A stretch of DNA of 64,000 nt from Cantharellus purpuraceus (GCA_025174535.1 JALBUN010000001.1:3596001-3660000), one strand, 5' to 3'. Counted from the first letter of the stretch, positions 1-11,927 are shown. Notes: generated from the letters alone by a model not told the origin. Made by a program: numbers and translations.

Positions 1-2318
1 CCGTTCCGCTAAAACGGACAATCATTAACGTCGCACTATGATTAAAAGAAAAGAAAAACTCTCACCATGAGCCTTGACAGAATGAGCTTGCTTCCTGCAC
101 AACCGATGAATGGATAACAACGATGTATGAATGAGATCTTACATTCATATCCAACCATATGCCTGAGAAGTTGACACCGCTTCGGCTCCAGTTCGTAAGT
201 GCCTCTGTCCAGTATTGCTGGGTGTTATTCGCGAACCAGTCTGGGAATACCTGCATATCATGGCTGAGCATCATACAATCCAGAACCTATGCCGAACATT
301 CCGTCCAACCCACAGTGTAGCCTGGCCAGACTTGACCTATGTATTCAGAGCCATTGGGATTCCTTATGAAGGTATCTCTATTAAAGAACATCGAATTAAG
401 CTCCAGTCAATCTGCTGACATGATAGCGACTCACAGCTCGGCACCACGCGTGTAGGGATCGTACTGCACAGGGGATTCATCCACATATCAGTGGCGTACA
501 AGACCGTAAAAGAATAACTAACTATATCGGTAGTATTGACTTGCTTTGCAACAGCGGCATCCACGATCGGTATATCTGACATAATGATACATAAAACAAA
601 TGTGATTTGAAGCTCCTTCACCTACAATGTTGGTTATTAGCCGTCTAAAAGGGACTGCTTTGAGTGGACTCCGTCAAATTATGGAGATACTAGTTTGATA
701 CGAACCAGGTTATCGATCAACGCCTTCACATCATCAATAGGGAAGCTGACAGGGTCCGTTGTGAAGTCACGGAAGGCGTGATACAGATCGATATCATTCC
801 ACATAACTAGCTCTCATTCAATTTCCAAACTTGCTTACACAGCAAAAGCGGGACTGACCTTCGAGAGGAATATTAGCCTCGCGCATGCGCTCCACTTGCA
901 GTCGGGTCTCGCTTATATTGGGATACCCCCATCTATGCAAATCAAATTATTTGATTTCAAAGATATAATAAGCAGTGACGTTACCTGCAAAGGTGGAATC
1001 CAAATGCCCAGGAAGGGACCCAGGTCTGTGTACCAACAACCTGCGAGTACTGCTCCATGACTTCCTGCGGGCTCGGGCCAGAGAAGAAGTAAAAGTCGAG
1101 GGTCCCTGGAAATACGATATGTAAGGGTAACAAATACAGAAGGTAAGCCTACCTCCAACCAGGCGGTATTCAACGAGAGAGACGTTGGAGTTAGGAGGTG
1201 TCTGGAGGAGGATGTCTTCACCTGCGGAGCTGTTGAAAGTTTAACTACCCATTCATTCCGTTGGGCACGATTTCCCACCTGAAAAGGAAAACTCCATGCG
1301 ATGCAGAGGAACTGGAGGCTTCGTCAAATCGATGTTCTAGGTATATGGGGTGAGAGCCATATCTGCCAAACGCAGTGATGAATCAAAGGTATTCGAACTC
1401 ATAAGCCCTGCCTTACATATTCTGGTCTATTGGGTCAGCGATATCTCTGGCCCAGAGCGTCTGGATCGTTCCAGCACCGCCACCAGTCCCAATGTCCCGA
1501 CGGAGGCCACTGCTGGCTACCACTTCGCCCAAACCATACACATTCGCGCCTTTAGGAAGGGCAGACGCCAACTAATGCACATCGTCAAGATTACGACAAT
1601 GCGGGCAAAAACATTCGAATAGTTCGCGCACCTGCACGTATTGATCTTCAAACACGAGCGCAAAACTGTCAAATGCAGTCGAGTTGTCCACAGAAGGATT
1701 CGCGGCAGGAATCGGTGTGGGTGGAAGCGACGTAATACGTGTGTCGAAAAGAGGAGTAGCGTCAGGAGCGGAGCGACGGGTGATCCAGAAGGCAAAAGGG
1801 TTTGCGTTGTGGTTGAATATAAGATCGGAAGTGTCTTTTTGGGACGACGTGGGTGGAGGGGGTCGCGAGACGACACTTTCTGGAACCGTGAATTGACTTT
1901 TCGCCGTATCGTAGATGTTAACGTGAAGTCTATAACATATACGCGTCAGGAGACTTGTGTATAGTTGTTTCATACCCACCTTGTTTGCGTTTCGTAAGTA
2001 ACCTCAATCGTCAGGTTACTAATGTCCAACCCAAACGCGTTGCACGTTTCTCCTGCCAGTCCCAGGTGGGCAGTGATACCATGCTCAGTATTCTTCAGAG
2101 ACGTCAGGGTGTACCCTGCCCCGGTGATCTATTCACAATATTTAAAGCCGAATGTTCAGAGACGAACCTGGGCAGGAAGATACATCCCCAGACAACTTCG
2201 TGCCATTACGCGAAGTCACATTAATGCCAGTGAGCTGAAGAAGATTCGAGGAGAAACGACCACTGGCGAAGCCAATGTGACCGCACAGCAGGAGAGCCGC
2301 ACCCAGAATAGCCACCAT
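1..2318 (-). CDS. Secreted glycoside hydrolase family 31 (alpha-glucosidase-like), partial
   Basis: Hydrolyses alpha-glycosidic bonds, probably outside the cell. The start chosen is the ATG at 2318, which opens a hydrophobic signal peptide (MVAILGAALLLCG...). Joined exons then follow the GH31 order: an N-terminal beta-sandwich segment with RLHVNIYDT and PLFDTRI, a glycine-rich segment with GLGEVVASSG, a barrel entry with SGPSPQEVMEQY, then MWNDIDLY, IPIVDAA and VFPDWF. The catalytic block GIWLDMNEASSFC is split by an intron; its Asp is the expected nucleophile. At least eight short introns are needed. The gene continues beyond position 1, so the acid/base half and C-terminal domains are missing. 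Family assignment is firm; the exact substrate (maltose-type versus xyloside) cannot be told. No frameshift was seen in the part present. Confidence 0.88.
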
Positions 2319-4235
2319 GATGGACAAAGGTACAACTTTGGATGAATTGCGCTAGCGCGAGACTTATATGATAATGGCCAAGGAAGAAGTCCTGTGACAA
2401 CTCCTCATTTTTCGCATAGAAAGGACTCGGAGGAGCCACGTTGACCACCTGACGCAATGATCGGCTACCATCCGCTTCGTCGCTTCATGTGCCGCATTGG
2501 CTGGTAGTACGGAATACGGTCTCATTTGCGGCTGGATTCCTTGACCGATTGGTTGAGGATCCAGTTGTCACCATTCCAGGTTAGTTCAGTAAACAGATTT
2601 CCATACCACAACTCACAGGGACAAGTTGACGCCCTAAGATGACAAAGCTAAAATATGACTGCTCGGCGTGCATAAGTAAGAGCTCATGACACCGCCGACA
2701 TAGGCCCGCGTTTGTCGCCTCCGTGTTACATAAGGCCTGTGCGTATTTCCAGCAAGGTGACGCATGGGCCGAAACCTTCGAAGAGGGAGCCATAGCGACA
2801 GATCAATCGAGCTTCAAGCCAAGCTCACACATAGAGTGCCTCACCGCTTCAAGAATAAAATTGGAATCCATCACACAGCCTAGATGACCGCATACTAGGT
2901 CATGGGTCCACATATGCATGAGAATACTAGGTTGCTTTAAGGTTGTTTAAGCACCACATTTATTCCGCATTTCGCTTGGTGCTGATGAATCGATCATGGG
3001 TCTGGTTCAGAGATCTGTAACGAAGCGCAGTTAGTCACCCAAGCGGCCCGAACTTGTTGAGTCCCGTAAATGTACGTGATATGAACATGAAAAAGTAAGC
3101 AGATCAGGCGCAATGTTGTTCTTATGCACCCTCAACATCCTAGATGGTGCTGCTGGCTCTAGATGCAGACTTTTCTTACTAGTCGACACTTGATCCACTG
3201 CGCCTTTTTTTTTTTATCATAGTAGGAAGATCCACATGGTTACGTTAGTGTGTCAGGTCCTATGAATCATGAATGCACGACAACTGGATGTCAGTGAGAA
3301 GTTGTTTTGATTATTGGCAATAAATCAGATTCAGCTTACCTCCGCCTAAGTTGGTATTTGAGCTGATGATGGAACAAGGATGTTGCAAAATCATCCGTTC
3401 CAAACAGGGTTCAGAGACCTTTCAGGATGCAGTTGTGAAAAACAGAAATAGCGGAGAAACTGGGGAAGTTAGCGGTGAACCTGATGTATCGTGGAAAGGG
3501 TTGATTCGTCAATGCTATCGACCAGAAGTCAACCAGTGCACTGGGCGGTCTGGGCGGTCTGGAAGGGGGCATCGAGAGTTCGGCAGGATCGCTACACAAT
3601 CCATGAAGGCACCGGCCCATATTTGGTATTACAATCTCGGCGGCTGTCTAGTCGAAGAGAGGTGTAATGTTTCGAAGGTCTCCCGGCCCGTGACTATCTT
3701 CACAGACCTCGAGATTGTACTAATATATTGTACACACGCCTTGTATCTGTTCCTGAAGTAAGAAAAGCGTTGTTGCTAGCGGTTAAATGCTATCAAGAGG
3801 GGCCGCGCACTATATTCAAACATTGACTTCCGAATTGCATACGTTGGAAGCCATAAACTGATAAGGACGTAGATTTGAAAAAAATCAAGTCTAAGGAGCC
3901 GAGTATGTCTCAAACCGCCGAATGGTAGAAGTTGACAGGAAGAACAATGTCTTATCCAGCCTTATTTCAAGCCCAACGGATTATGTGGGAGTCCGGGCAA
4001 GTAAACACACGCTGAAATCCACTAGAAATCAGCTTAACGATACGCATAATAGAGTCTGTGCATACCTAGCGGTGACCAAGCGAACCTTAGAAACCATTTG
4101 GTTGAAATTATCGATATTGAAGAATACATCAAACAGAGGACCTCATGAAGCCCAGGAAGTAACATCGTCCCAAAGTCAATGCATATCATACTATACTTAA
4201 TACATACTAACGAGTGTATCCAGCACCCTAACCAA
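2319..4235. other. Intergenic, no supported gene
   Basis: About 1.9 kb between the GH31 start and the VTI1 stop. Open frames here (for example plus 3351-3761) have no recognisable domain and no consistent splice structure. An exon-like plus-strand stretch ending in a good donor (CAG|GTTAGT) lies at about 2515-2580 but has no partner exon that I can identify. A T-run sits near 3206-3215. Confidence 0.5.
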
Positions 4236-5122
4236 TCAGAAGAGTTTGAACCACAAGATGAGGCAGATCAGGATAACGAGAACCACGATGATGGCGATAG
4301 TAGTGTAGCGCTGCGTATACATTCTGTTCGGACGTCGGCATCTCAAAGGGAACCGACGACTGCACGAAAGAGCGCCTCACCTCCTAATCATCTTTTTCAA
4401 CGTTCCACTCGCCTTATCGATACTTGTATCTGCGCGACCCAAGGTATCTCTTGCATGTTCAATCTGCTCGCGTTGACCGCGAAGGTTCCGTAGTATATCC
4501 GCACCGACGTCTTCGGTCTCCAGTGCAATACGGTGAGAATCCTCAAGCCTCCGCGTCGAATCTTCGAGAGTTTCAGTACCGGCCAATAAACGACTACGGT
4601 CAGAGGCAGACACAGAATATGGATCGTCGGATGGAGAGGCTGACGAGGACAGGAGGTCCGAACGTGCAGCGGTGGCATGAAGCTCTTTCTGTTGAGCGTG
4701 AGCAATGCGAGTTATGCAGAGCAGTTACAACGCATAACGAACGGTGGTTTTCTTGTAACGGGCCAATTCCGCCTTTCCGTTCTTTACTCGCAACTGATAC
4801 CGAGACTTTATAGACTGAGGCATGCCTTGGATCTCGATTTCCATTTGAGAAATCTAAAGCCATCCAGTCAGTCAAGAGTCAATGAGTCTAAAGACCTCAT
4901 GCCAACCATCTCATCTGCCTCGTCAAGCTCCATCTCTACTCTCCTCAAAGTCGCCTTACGCTGCTCTAGAAAAACATCGTTATTCTCCGTCATCGGAACA
5001 ACAACAAGCACACCTCCACGCTGTTCCTTAGCCTCTCCTTCAAGTTTCTCCTTCACTCCATTGATGAGAGTGGCAAAATCGCCCTCGTATGATTCAAACA
5101 AGGTCGTTGGTTCGTTGTCCAT
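4236..5122 (-). CDS. VTI1: v-SNARE Vti1
   Basis: Qb-SNARE for Golgi, endosome and vacuole fusion. Joined exons give about 220 residues. The N-terminal Vti1 helical domain starts MDNEPTTLFESYEGDF and includes EQRKATLRRVEMELDEADEM. A middle helix follows (QMEIEIQGMPQSIKSRY). The SNARE motif contains RLLAGTETLEDSTRRLEDS and TEDVGADILRNLRGQREQI, with the ionic-layer Gln in the usual LRGQRE position. A last small exon encodes the tail-anchor membrane helix (IAIIVVLVILICLILWF) and stops two residues later at TGA 4238-4236. Four introns are inferred. Length and domain order match the family. It lies head to head with YKE2, with only 98 bp between the two ATGs. Confidence 0.93.
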
Positions 5123-5220
5123 GGTCGTAAAGCAAGCGATGGCAGCTTGACTGCGCCTCTGCGGCTAATCAAATAGCTTATGTAACTTGCCTCGAGTTCT
5201 TCAGCCACTCATAGTTCGCG
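5123..5220. promoter_or_regulatory. Divergent promoter VTI1/YKE2
   Basis: Only 98 bp separate the VTI1 ATG (minus) from the YKE2 ATG (plus), so both 5' UTRs and core promoters must share or overlap this stretch. No TATA box is visible, as is common for housekeeping pairs. Confidence 0.6.
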
Positions 5221-5793
5221 ATGTCAATCGAGCTTCGTCTGCAAGCTGCTACTTCAGAGTATCAAAAGATAGAGAGTGATCTTGCTAGTGCTGTTGAGGC
5301 ACGCCAGAAATTGGATGCTCAGCTCTCCGAAAATGAACAGGTCAAAAAGGTGGGTTGTTAAATCGGTCGTGTCCTTGTCATGGCTTTATTCTCGGCCGCA
5401 AACTCTCAGGAGTTTGCACAACTACGATCCTCAAACACTATTTATAAATTAATGGGACCCGTCCTTGTGAAGCAAGATCAGGCAGAGGCGAAGGCTAATG
5501 TCGAGACACGGCTGGAATACATTCGAGGAGAAATGTATGTATCTAATCATGGAGTTGTTTGGCATGGCTGAAATGAATATACCTCATTACTATCTAGTAA
5601 GCGAGTTGAATCTCAATTGCAAGACCTAGGCGTGAAATCACAAAAGAAGAAAAGCGATGTAAACCTTTCTCGAGTTTCCTTCAATATCATATTTAACGGA
5701 CGTCCATAGATCGTCGAATTACAAACTGCATTCAAACAGAAACAACAGCAGGAACAACAGCCAACTCCCTCACCGGCCGCTATCACTGCTTGA
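5221..5793 (+). CDS. YKE2: Prefoldin subunit 6
   Basis: Beta-type subunit of the hexameric prefoldin chaperone that passes nascent actin and tubulin to the CCT chaperonin. Joined exons give about 120 residues: an N-terminal coiled-coil helix (LRLQAATSEYQKIESDL), a central beta hairpin (NTIYKLMGPVLVKQD), a second helix (EAKANVETRLEYI, then VESQLQDL) and a short Gln/Pro-rich tail (QKQQQEQQPTPSP). Three introns follow KK, GEM/I and KSD. The ATG at 5221 is in the normal place for the family and the stop is TGA 5791-5793. Length fits the family. Confidence 0.93.
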
Positions 5794-6855
5794 TCCACAA
5801 TCTTCGCGTTTAATCACACGCCGACTGTATTATTCTACGCCTTCTTTATCCACTGCTAATGGCAATTGCTGAGAATTGCATTCTCACGACAAGTGGGTTT
5901 GCGCATGATTCCTCCTTGTTCTAAATAAGCCCATTCGGTGCAGTGGTGGACTTGGCGCGTCACGCAGTTGGACACGATAAATTATGGCCGGCCTACAGAC
6001 CAACTTAACGATGCACTGTGAGCAACCGCATTTCCAAGCACACTATTTTCTCCAAAGTCTGGTCTTTCAATCTGCAACACCCCGAATCCTGCATGGCCTC
6101 GTTTAAGACCAGCAAATCATGCCAGGCCATACCAAACGCAACTCCTTAGCCTCTTTGATGCTCACCACTTTGTTCATCCACTTCTTGAGGTCCAGCATAA
6201 CCGAACATCTGATTCTACAATATCTCGCCCAAATTGAAATGGTAGACAGAGGCATCAATTATATGTATTGCACCCGTCCGTTTGTCATTAAAAACGACGT
6301 CTGAAGCCTGCCTTCGGCTTTTCAAATGGTTTATTGAACATCTTCCGAGTTGTGTCCGGAGGCAGAAAGCAGGCAGACAAGAGGCATCGCGATTGTCGAG
6401 GTCTGATAGGTAATAGTTCATGCAGAACCATTTACTGGCTTTAGGGAGCGTCCATTGTTCATCTATACTTGCAAACCACCACGCATGCTTAGAGTCCCCC
6501 ATAGACAGAGGTGCTTCCGTGAATTGATTCTCATGGGAAATGGGCAAGAGAAAACTTTTGCTCGCTAGACTGTCAGCAATGTGTCCAATGTTAATCTAGG
6601 AGACTGAAACAGTGTGAATGATAAAGTCCGTTTGTGTTGATCGTTAACGTAAGGATCAAGTCATAACAAGAGTACGCACAATCGCTGGGCTGCTTCCTAA
6701 TGCACTACACCAAGGGCAAAAAAAGAGTACCTGAATGCGTTGTTCCGCCGTTTCTTCGAGGTACTCAAGCATTGGACATCCAGCAATGAAGCGGCTCTGC
6801 AAGTAAATATATAGTTACACTGCTCGTGTTTGGACTACCCAGTGCGGGTGGCATA
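5794..6855 (-). other. Region with unassigned minus-strand exon-like pieces
   Basis: Between YKE2 and uS17m the minus strand has two pieces that look coding: a short exon at about 6740-6800 bounded by TTGCAG and GTACTC (SRFIAGCPMLEYLEETAEQ) and a longer frame at 6215-6547 preceded by an acceptor near 6580 (FTEAPLSMGDSKHAWWF). A further frame near 6105-6200 ends in ICWS-stop. I recognise no family. It could be a small lineage-specific gene or a relic; there is no convincing start. Confidence 0.3.
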
Positions 6856-7412
6856 TTACGATGATGGGTTAGAGGGTTGGATACTGCTATTCAGTTGTCC
6901 CACACTACTTCCCTGCACGATATTTGGGTCAGACTTCCCAACCATTTTCTCCAACTGTCCAAGAATCGATTTATCCTCCGGGTCCAGCGACGATTGAGAT
7001 TGTCCTTCTCCGTGACCACTGGCAGCCACATTGGCATGTGCTTTTTGCCATTCCGTTTCAGGACTCTTGATAATCTTCTCTAGTCGGAACCGTTTGCGCG
7101 CAGAAATTGGTGGGCAGTTCCGAATGAGCACCGTGTCACCTAATTTCAGCGCTAGCCCCGTAGACTTCTCAGCACATCAGGATTACATGGATGAAATATA
7201 CCCGCACAGTTTTCTGCATCATGGGTGAGGTATTTTTTGCTTCGTTCTATTCGCTGAAAGAGCATCAGCAACATGAGCGGTGGGATGGCTAGTATGGGTG
7301 AACCAACCTTGTGCGTTTTACGATGAACCATATATCGACTCACGGTTACAGTCGCTGTCTTTTGCATAAACCCTACTTTCGTAACGACTCCAGTCAACGC
7401 CATGGGCGGCAT
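6856..7412 (-). CDS. MRPS17: Mitochondrial ribosomal protein uS17m
   Basis: S17-family OB-fold protein of the mitochondrial small ribosomal subunit. Exon 1 starts MPPMALTGVVTKVGFMQKT and carries the beta-barrel core (ATVTVSRYMVHRKTHK). A short exon RIERSKKYLTHDAEN follows, and the last exon has GDTVLIRNCPPISARKRF, the conserved S17 signature region. A low-complexity C-terminal extension of about 60 residues (rich in Ser, Gln and Gly) follows, as in other fungal mitochondrial S17 proteins. An upstream in-frame ATG at about 7547 would add 45 residues with no family match, so I prefer 7412. Two introns. Confidence 0.92.
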
Positions 7413-7533
7413 TTTCGGGTTGATTTTGTGAAGTAAAGCGCGTGCTAAAATAGGAAAGTCACGATGAAACGCGCAGCTTATATCAGCGCCACAACGAAGA
7501 CTTAGCTGCTCTGGTCCTTTGGACGCTTGCTCC

Positions 7534-7902
7534 ATGAAAGCCATCAAAGGCGAGTTCTGATTCGCAACTTGTTAACGTATCTCAACTTGGTCTTTTAAGG
7601 CGTTTTGCTTACATGGTACGCTCAATTTTGAATGTGGCCACATAGTTTATTGGACTGCAAATTTGTGAGGATAGTGACCCAGCTGTCAAACAGCTCCTGG
7701 TCAACATGGATGAGAAGCAGAGCTTTATCATACAAGACCTTGATGATAACCATCTTTTAATTAAGGCCGATGAGGAGGACAGGGTGCGGAGAGAGCTGGA
7801 TGCAGAGGTGAGTTCCGTGGCACCTTTGAACCTCTCGAGGGCCATTCCAAATTGACCACTATATTAAAGCTGGAAAGGAACACGTACAGCCTGGAAATAT
7901 GA
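7534..7902 (+). CDS. TFB5: TFIIH subunit 5 (TTDA/GTF2H5 homologue)
   Basis: Smallest TFIIH core subunit; it stabilises Tfb2/p52 and is needed for nucleotide-excision repair. The body exon encodes SDPAVKQLLVNMDEKQSF, then IIQDLDDNHLLIKADEEDR, which are the family hallmarks. It splices to a last exon LERNTYSLEI-stop (TGA 7900-7902), which matches the usual C-terminus. ATG 7534 reads MKAIKG, as the family N-terminus should, but the join between it and the body exon is unresolved: visible splice options give either a missing short strand or a very short intron. Product sure, 5' structure unsure. Confidence 0.8.
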
Positions 7903-8695
7903 GTGCACATGCTACGACCTAAACCTGCCTCTGTGTTTGTCCTGAGCCGAGCTGGTATGACTCTATGCCCTCAGCACATCCTTCCTTGCAGTTGCGTCTA
8001 TATGAGCATTCTATCCTTGTAACAACGCATTAAGTGCATCTGGGCTCGCCGTTCAAAGAACAATCGTTTGAACGACGACCGGGATTGGTGGGTTTGACTC
8101 CGAGTGCATCACCTACGTGATAGTAAGTCAAGGTTCAACCAGATGGTGGATGGAACACTACTTTGGTTTCGAAAATGCGCATGGCCTTTCACAACTATGG
8201 TTCCAATGCTATTACACACCTCTGACACTACTGGCAGCCTCTAAACGACACCTTTAATGTTCTGGGATGGGCGACGCACCCGCAACAAATCATATGATCC
8301 TCTTGCCCTTGATAGGTTCGCATGGCACACGAAAATCTACTCAGCTCGAGGTTTATACAAACAAGACCAACTTGATAGGACTGCACAAGAGCAAAGACTA
8401 CAATAAGACGGACACTAAGGCAATCCATGACTAGTGAAGAGAGCCAGCTGTCGTAACAGGTAATAACACTATTAAAAATGAGACGAGGTAGCAGTTTCAC
8501 TGGTTAACATCCAGGTGTATGCAAGAGCGTACGTTGCTCAAGCTCTCAAGATTCCCGAGTATCCATATCATGGATTTCATTGATTAACTTTCAGGTGTAC
8601 ACCATGTTGGTACTCAGCTAAATCCGACCACCATAATTCTTAGACGGTACACCGCTTGAGAGTGTACATACTTGACGTTCTTCTTGAAGAATTGC
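7903..8695. other. Intergenic, no supported gene
   Basis: No recognisable coding unit. A plus-strand exon-like stretch follows TCCAG near 8514 and reads about 20 residues before a stop. The minus 90-codon frame at 8228-8500 has no recognisable domain. Confidence 0.45.
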
Positions 8696-8805
8696 TGGGG
8701 ACGGACGGGAATCGAACTCGAGACCTCTATGCATTCGTAGCTGAGCCGCAGGTGGCCAGCCTAACGGCCTTAAGCAACGCCTTTTACCACTACGCCATCG
8801 CCTCC
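8696..8805 (-). repeat. tRNA-like sequence (SINE-like or tRNA pseudogene)
   Basis: On the minus strand a pol III A-box match (TGGCGTAGTGG, 8797-8787) is followed about 70 bp later by a B-box match (GAGTTCGATTCC, 8719-8708) and a CCCCA end. The T-loop TTCGATT is normal. The acceptor arm does not pair well (GGAGGCG against CCGTCCC), the T-stem has two mismatches and no clean anticodon arm forms. A working tRNA is therefore unlikely. A tRNA-derived short retroelement head or decayed tRNA fits better. Confidence 0.55.
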
Positions 8806-9021
8806 GTACTGGACGAAGCAATAATCTGGTGCTTTCTTCATCCCTTGTAATCTCCCGATGCTATATACATTGACCTGGCTTATGCTAACCCGTTAACTTG
8901 GGTTGCACCAGCCGTCTTGGTCTTCTCGGGCGTCGAATAGCATCCAGTATTGCGACCAAGCCACGAACCAGAGCTTTTTTATTATTGATTACAAGAAAAT
9001 ATTAAATACAAGTGTTATCGG

Positions 9022-9029
9022 TATAAAAG
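9022..9029 (+). promoter_or_regulatory. TATA box of the DJ-1/PfpI pseudogene
   Basis: TATAAAAG lies 52 bp upstream of ATG 9081, a normal spacing for an inducible fungal gene. It survives although the coding part is broken. Confidence 0.6.
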
Positions 9030-9080
9030 GAGACGGGTCTGGGATCAACGTTCAGCAACTGCACAACCCTCACACCTAAC

Positions 9081-10087
9081 ATGCCTTGCATCCTTTTCGT
9101 ATACACATCTGTTAACAAAAACTTGAAAACCAGCCGACCGTAAGTGCCCGTTGTGTTATTCTTCCCGTATATAATCCGCAAACCCTAGCGTTACTCTAAT
9201 TCTTAGGGTTAGTATCTTCTTGAAGCTGGTTTTCCACATTTTCCTTACCCAAATTCCACTGATGCAATACAAGACTAGCGGCTCATTCCTACTACGAGAT
9301 TACACCGCATGCCGAGGTTGATTTTGGTGCGAAGATACCATTGGCTACTATTCATCCAGGTCTAAAATTTGTTTTCCAACCCCGTTAGCTGGTCCCTGTC
9401 TCCCAGTAGGGATACATATCATCCCTCTAATCAAGCCGCCCCTGATGCAAGCATGGTGACGTGAGCATATGAAGATGAGTCGAGCGTCAAATCCTTGCAA
9501 GATGCAACAGTGATGTCCAAGTTCAGCAACGCAAGGAAGCTGCTTGACGTGAATATAGCCGACTATGATAGACCTATCCTCAGATCCTGTGAACATAGCC
9601 TTGGCCGGTAAGGTACGTGTAACAGGCTTTATGAAGCATTCGTTGACAAAAAGTATTGACTGGATAATTCTGAGTTGCAAACGAGATCATATCTGTAGTA
9701 TGGCGTGCACGGCGTGAGATATTGTTGAGCCTGCTTGGTGCTCTGTTCTGACTATTTATTCGCAGAACTTTTGTTGGCGCCACCGATGCGCAGGACCAGT
9801 CGATCTTTGCAAGCAGACGCATCACCGGCTACTCGAATGTAGAGGAAGACCAAGTGAAGCCCGCAGTTTCTTCTGAAAAGACAAGATCAAGGAACTGCGG
9901 GGGAAATACGAAAATGTCGAAGAAGCTTTGACGGTGCATGAAGAATCAACGCTTTGAACCTAGCATGCTGACGAGTGTCACCTTTGATGTGACGACGGAT
10001 GGCATGCTGACCACTGGACAGAAGTCACAGAACCCAGTATCTGCTGCATCTATTGCGGAGGATGTCTTGAAGGCGTTGGGGTTTTGA
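9081..10087 (+). pseudogene. DJ-1/PfpI (Hsp31-like) pseudogene
   Basis: Exon 1 reads MPCILFVYTSVNKNLK, the standard start of Hsp31-like DJ-1/PfpI proteins, and ends in a good donor. Exon 2 should carry the conserved Trp of GWYLPEA but has TAG in that place (GGTTAGTATCTT). Later parts are recognisable in order: AAHSYYEITPHAEVDFG, then KLLDVNIADYD, TFVGATDAQDQ, RITGYSNVEEDQVK and the C-terminal TTGQ...NPVSAASIAEDVLKAL before TGA 10085-10087. Several frames are shifted, and the active-site Cys exon after IADYD is missing or unrecognisable. Decay looks recent because promoter, start exon and C-terminus are still clear. An intact but more distant relative lies at 26989-27939. Confidence 0.8.
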
Positions 10088-11927
10088 AGTAGTCGTGATT
10101 GGTTGTATATGATACATCGCCACGATGCACGCCGTTGCTAAGTCCTAGATAAATTACGTACTTGACTAGGGTGGCGCTCATTCGCGTTAGCTATAGCGGA
10201 CCACAGCTCGCAAAGAAAAAATCCCTTCGTCACATAGTCTCGTTAATATACCAGGAATTCACTTCCACTGTGAAGTCCGGCGAGTTCACGCACGTTGGAA
10301 TCGATGTACTCCTTCACCTATTTGTCCTGCCAGTTTTATGTCTTGGCATCTACATGCAAGCATCCCGTCGTTCACTCCAATCTCGGAACAGGCTCTTCTC
10401 CTTTTTCGACGTTGCCGAGAAAGTCTACTCGCTACTAGGTGGCAGCACCGATCTTGACCCACGGATACCCTCGATTTGCAGTGGCCTCCCGAAGGTCGCA
10501 AGATGCTTTGTTATGAACGCAGATCTCTCATTATTGAGGAGACAGCCACACCGATCCTATACGTTGTATTAGTACTTCTATAACTATTATCATGTTTCCA
10601 ATGTTTATACAACCTCTCAAGACTGCTCTTAGGGACAAGCACGAGTAGTCGAGTATATCCTCAACGATGTCTGTCTACACTTCTAAAATGCAGACTGTGA
10701 ATCCGCTCTTCGTCAACGATGAGCTCATACTTCGAGGTCATCATCAGATCTGGGTACTACGTACAGTCCACACCTAGCCGAGATCCTCTCAGACTTGTAC
10801 GGACATGAAAAGAAGACTCGACATTCTAGGACACCGCTAAGCGTACCAAGGATTCACAGTTCCATGTGCAAATATGCAATGAGTAGCATGAGATCTGCAA
10901 AACGAAGACACGTCCTGATTGAAACAACCAATAGTCCTTCACATGAAATGGAAAGTTTAAGTGAACAAACAATTCGCTATCGCATAGTCAGAATTGGACC
11001 ACTCCCACAAAAAACCTCCCACAAAAAAACAAAAACCTTGCGATCGACCACACATTAAGGCCTACTGTGAAATTTTAAACTGCCATCCTAGCGCCTGGGG
11101 ACGACTTGACAAATAGAAGCTAGGTTACGGTTTGACGAGTGTCGATAAGATGAATGACGTTGTCGGTACCGGGTAGTCCGAGGCGCTGACGTAGTTGTGA
11201 AATTCACGTAAATGAGGGGTAGGAGCGAGGAATGGAGCGCTGATCGATGATCGGCCGTGCACGTCCCCTAGCAATGTGACTGCAATGAGATGGAGCATTC
11301 AGAAAGCCATTGGTATGATGGATACCAGGATCACCGGGCAAAGGTGAAGCAAAACAAAACAAACTGAACGTGTGGCCCTCCACCACCCCTATACAACCGG
11401 GCATTCACGAGAGCGAGATTAGGATGGATCCATCGAAGAAGTCGCCAAGGCTAACACTGATTGATGTCGTTGAGAACTTTTAATCACAGATTAGGCTTTG
11501 ATACATAGACCGTGGTCGGATAGGGACCATAGAACAAAGCGCCGGCATGTGGATCGGCTTCCAACACCCAGAAGCTTCAGAAAAGGGGTTAGTGGAACGA
11601 CAGATGGCTCCGGAGAAGGTGAGGCCGAAGAGATGAGATCCTCTCTACAAGTGCATGGCGTCTTACGCCGTAGGCAATGAACCTAGCCTGGGCAGAGCTT
11701 TCACCAAACACAGCACGGTGTTGCAGAGTACCGGGATGAAAAATAGCAAGCACACTCGATGCATGATGCATCCATCTTAGTAATCGGGTGCCAATCGAGA
11801 ATCCTGTACAAGCAGAGTCCAGGTTCACCAGCACGAGAGTCGCCTGGATGATGGGCGGAATGGTGAAAATCGGATCCGCGGACTTTGGGTTTGTCAGAAG
11901 ACCGCAGCGCTAACACAGGTGGGACGG
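10088..11927. other. Intergenic, no supported gene
   Basis: Open frames at plus 10162-10572 and minus 10286-10501 overlap each other and show no domain. The rest has frequent stops and no splice-consistent frame that I could extend. Confidence 0.45.
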
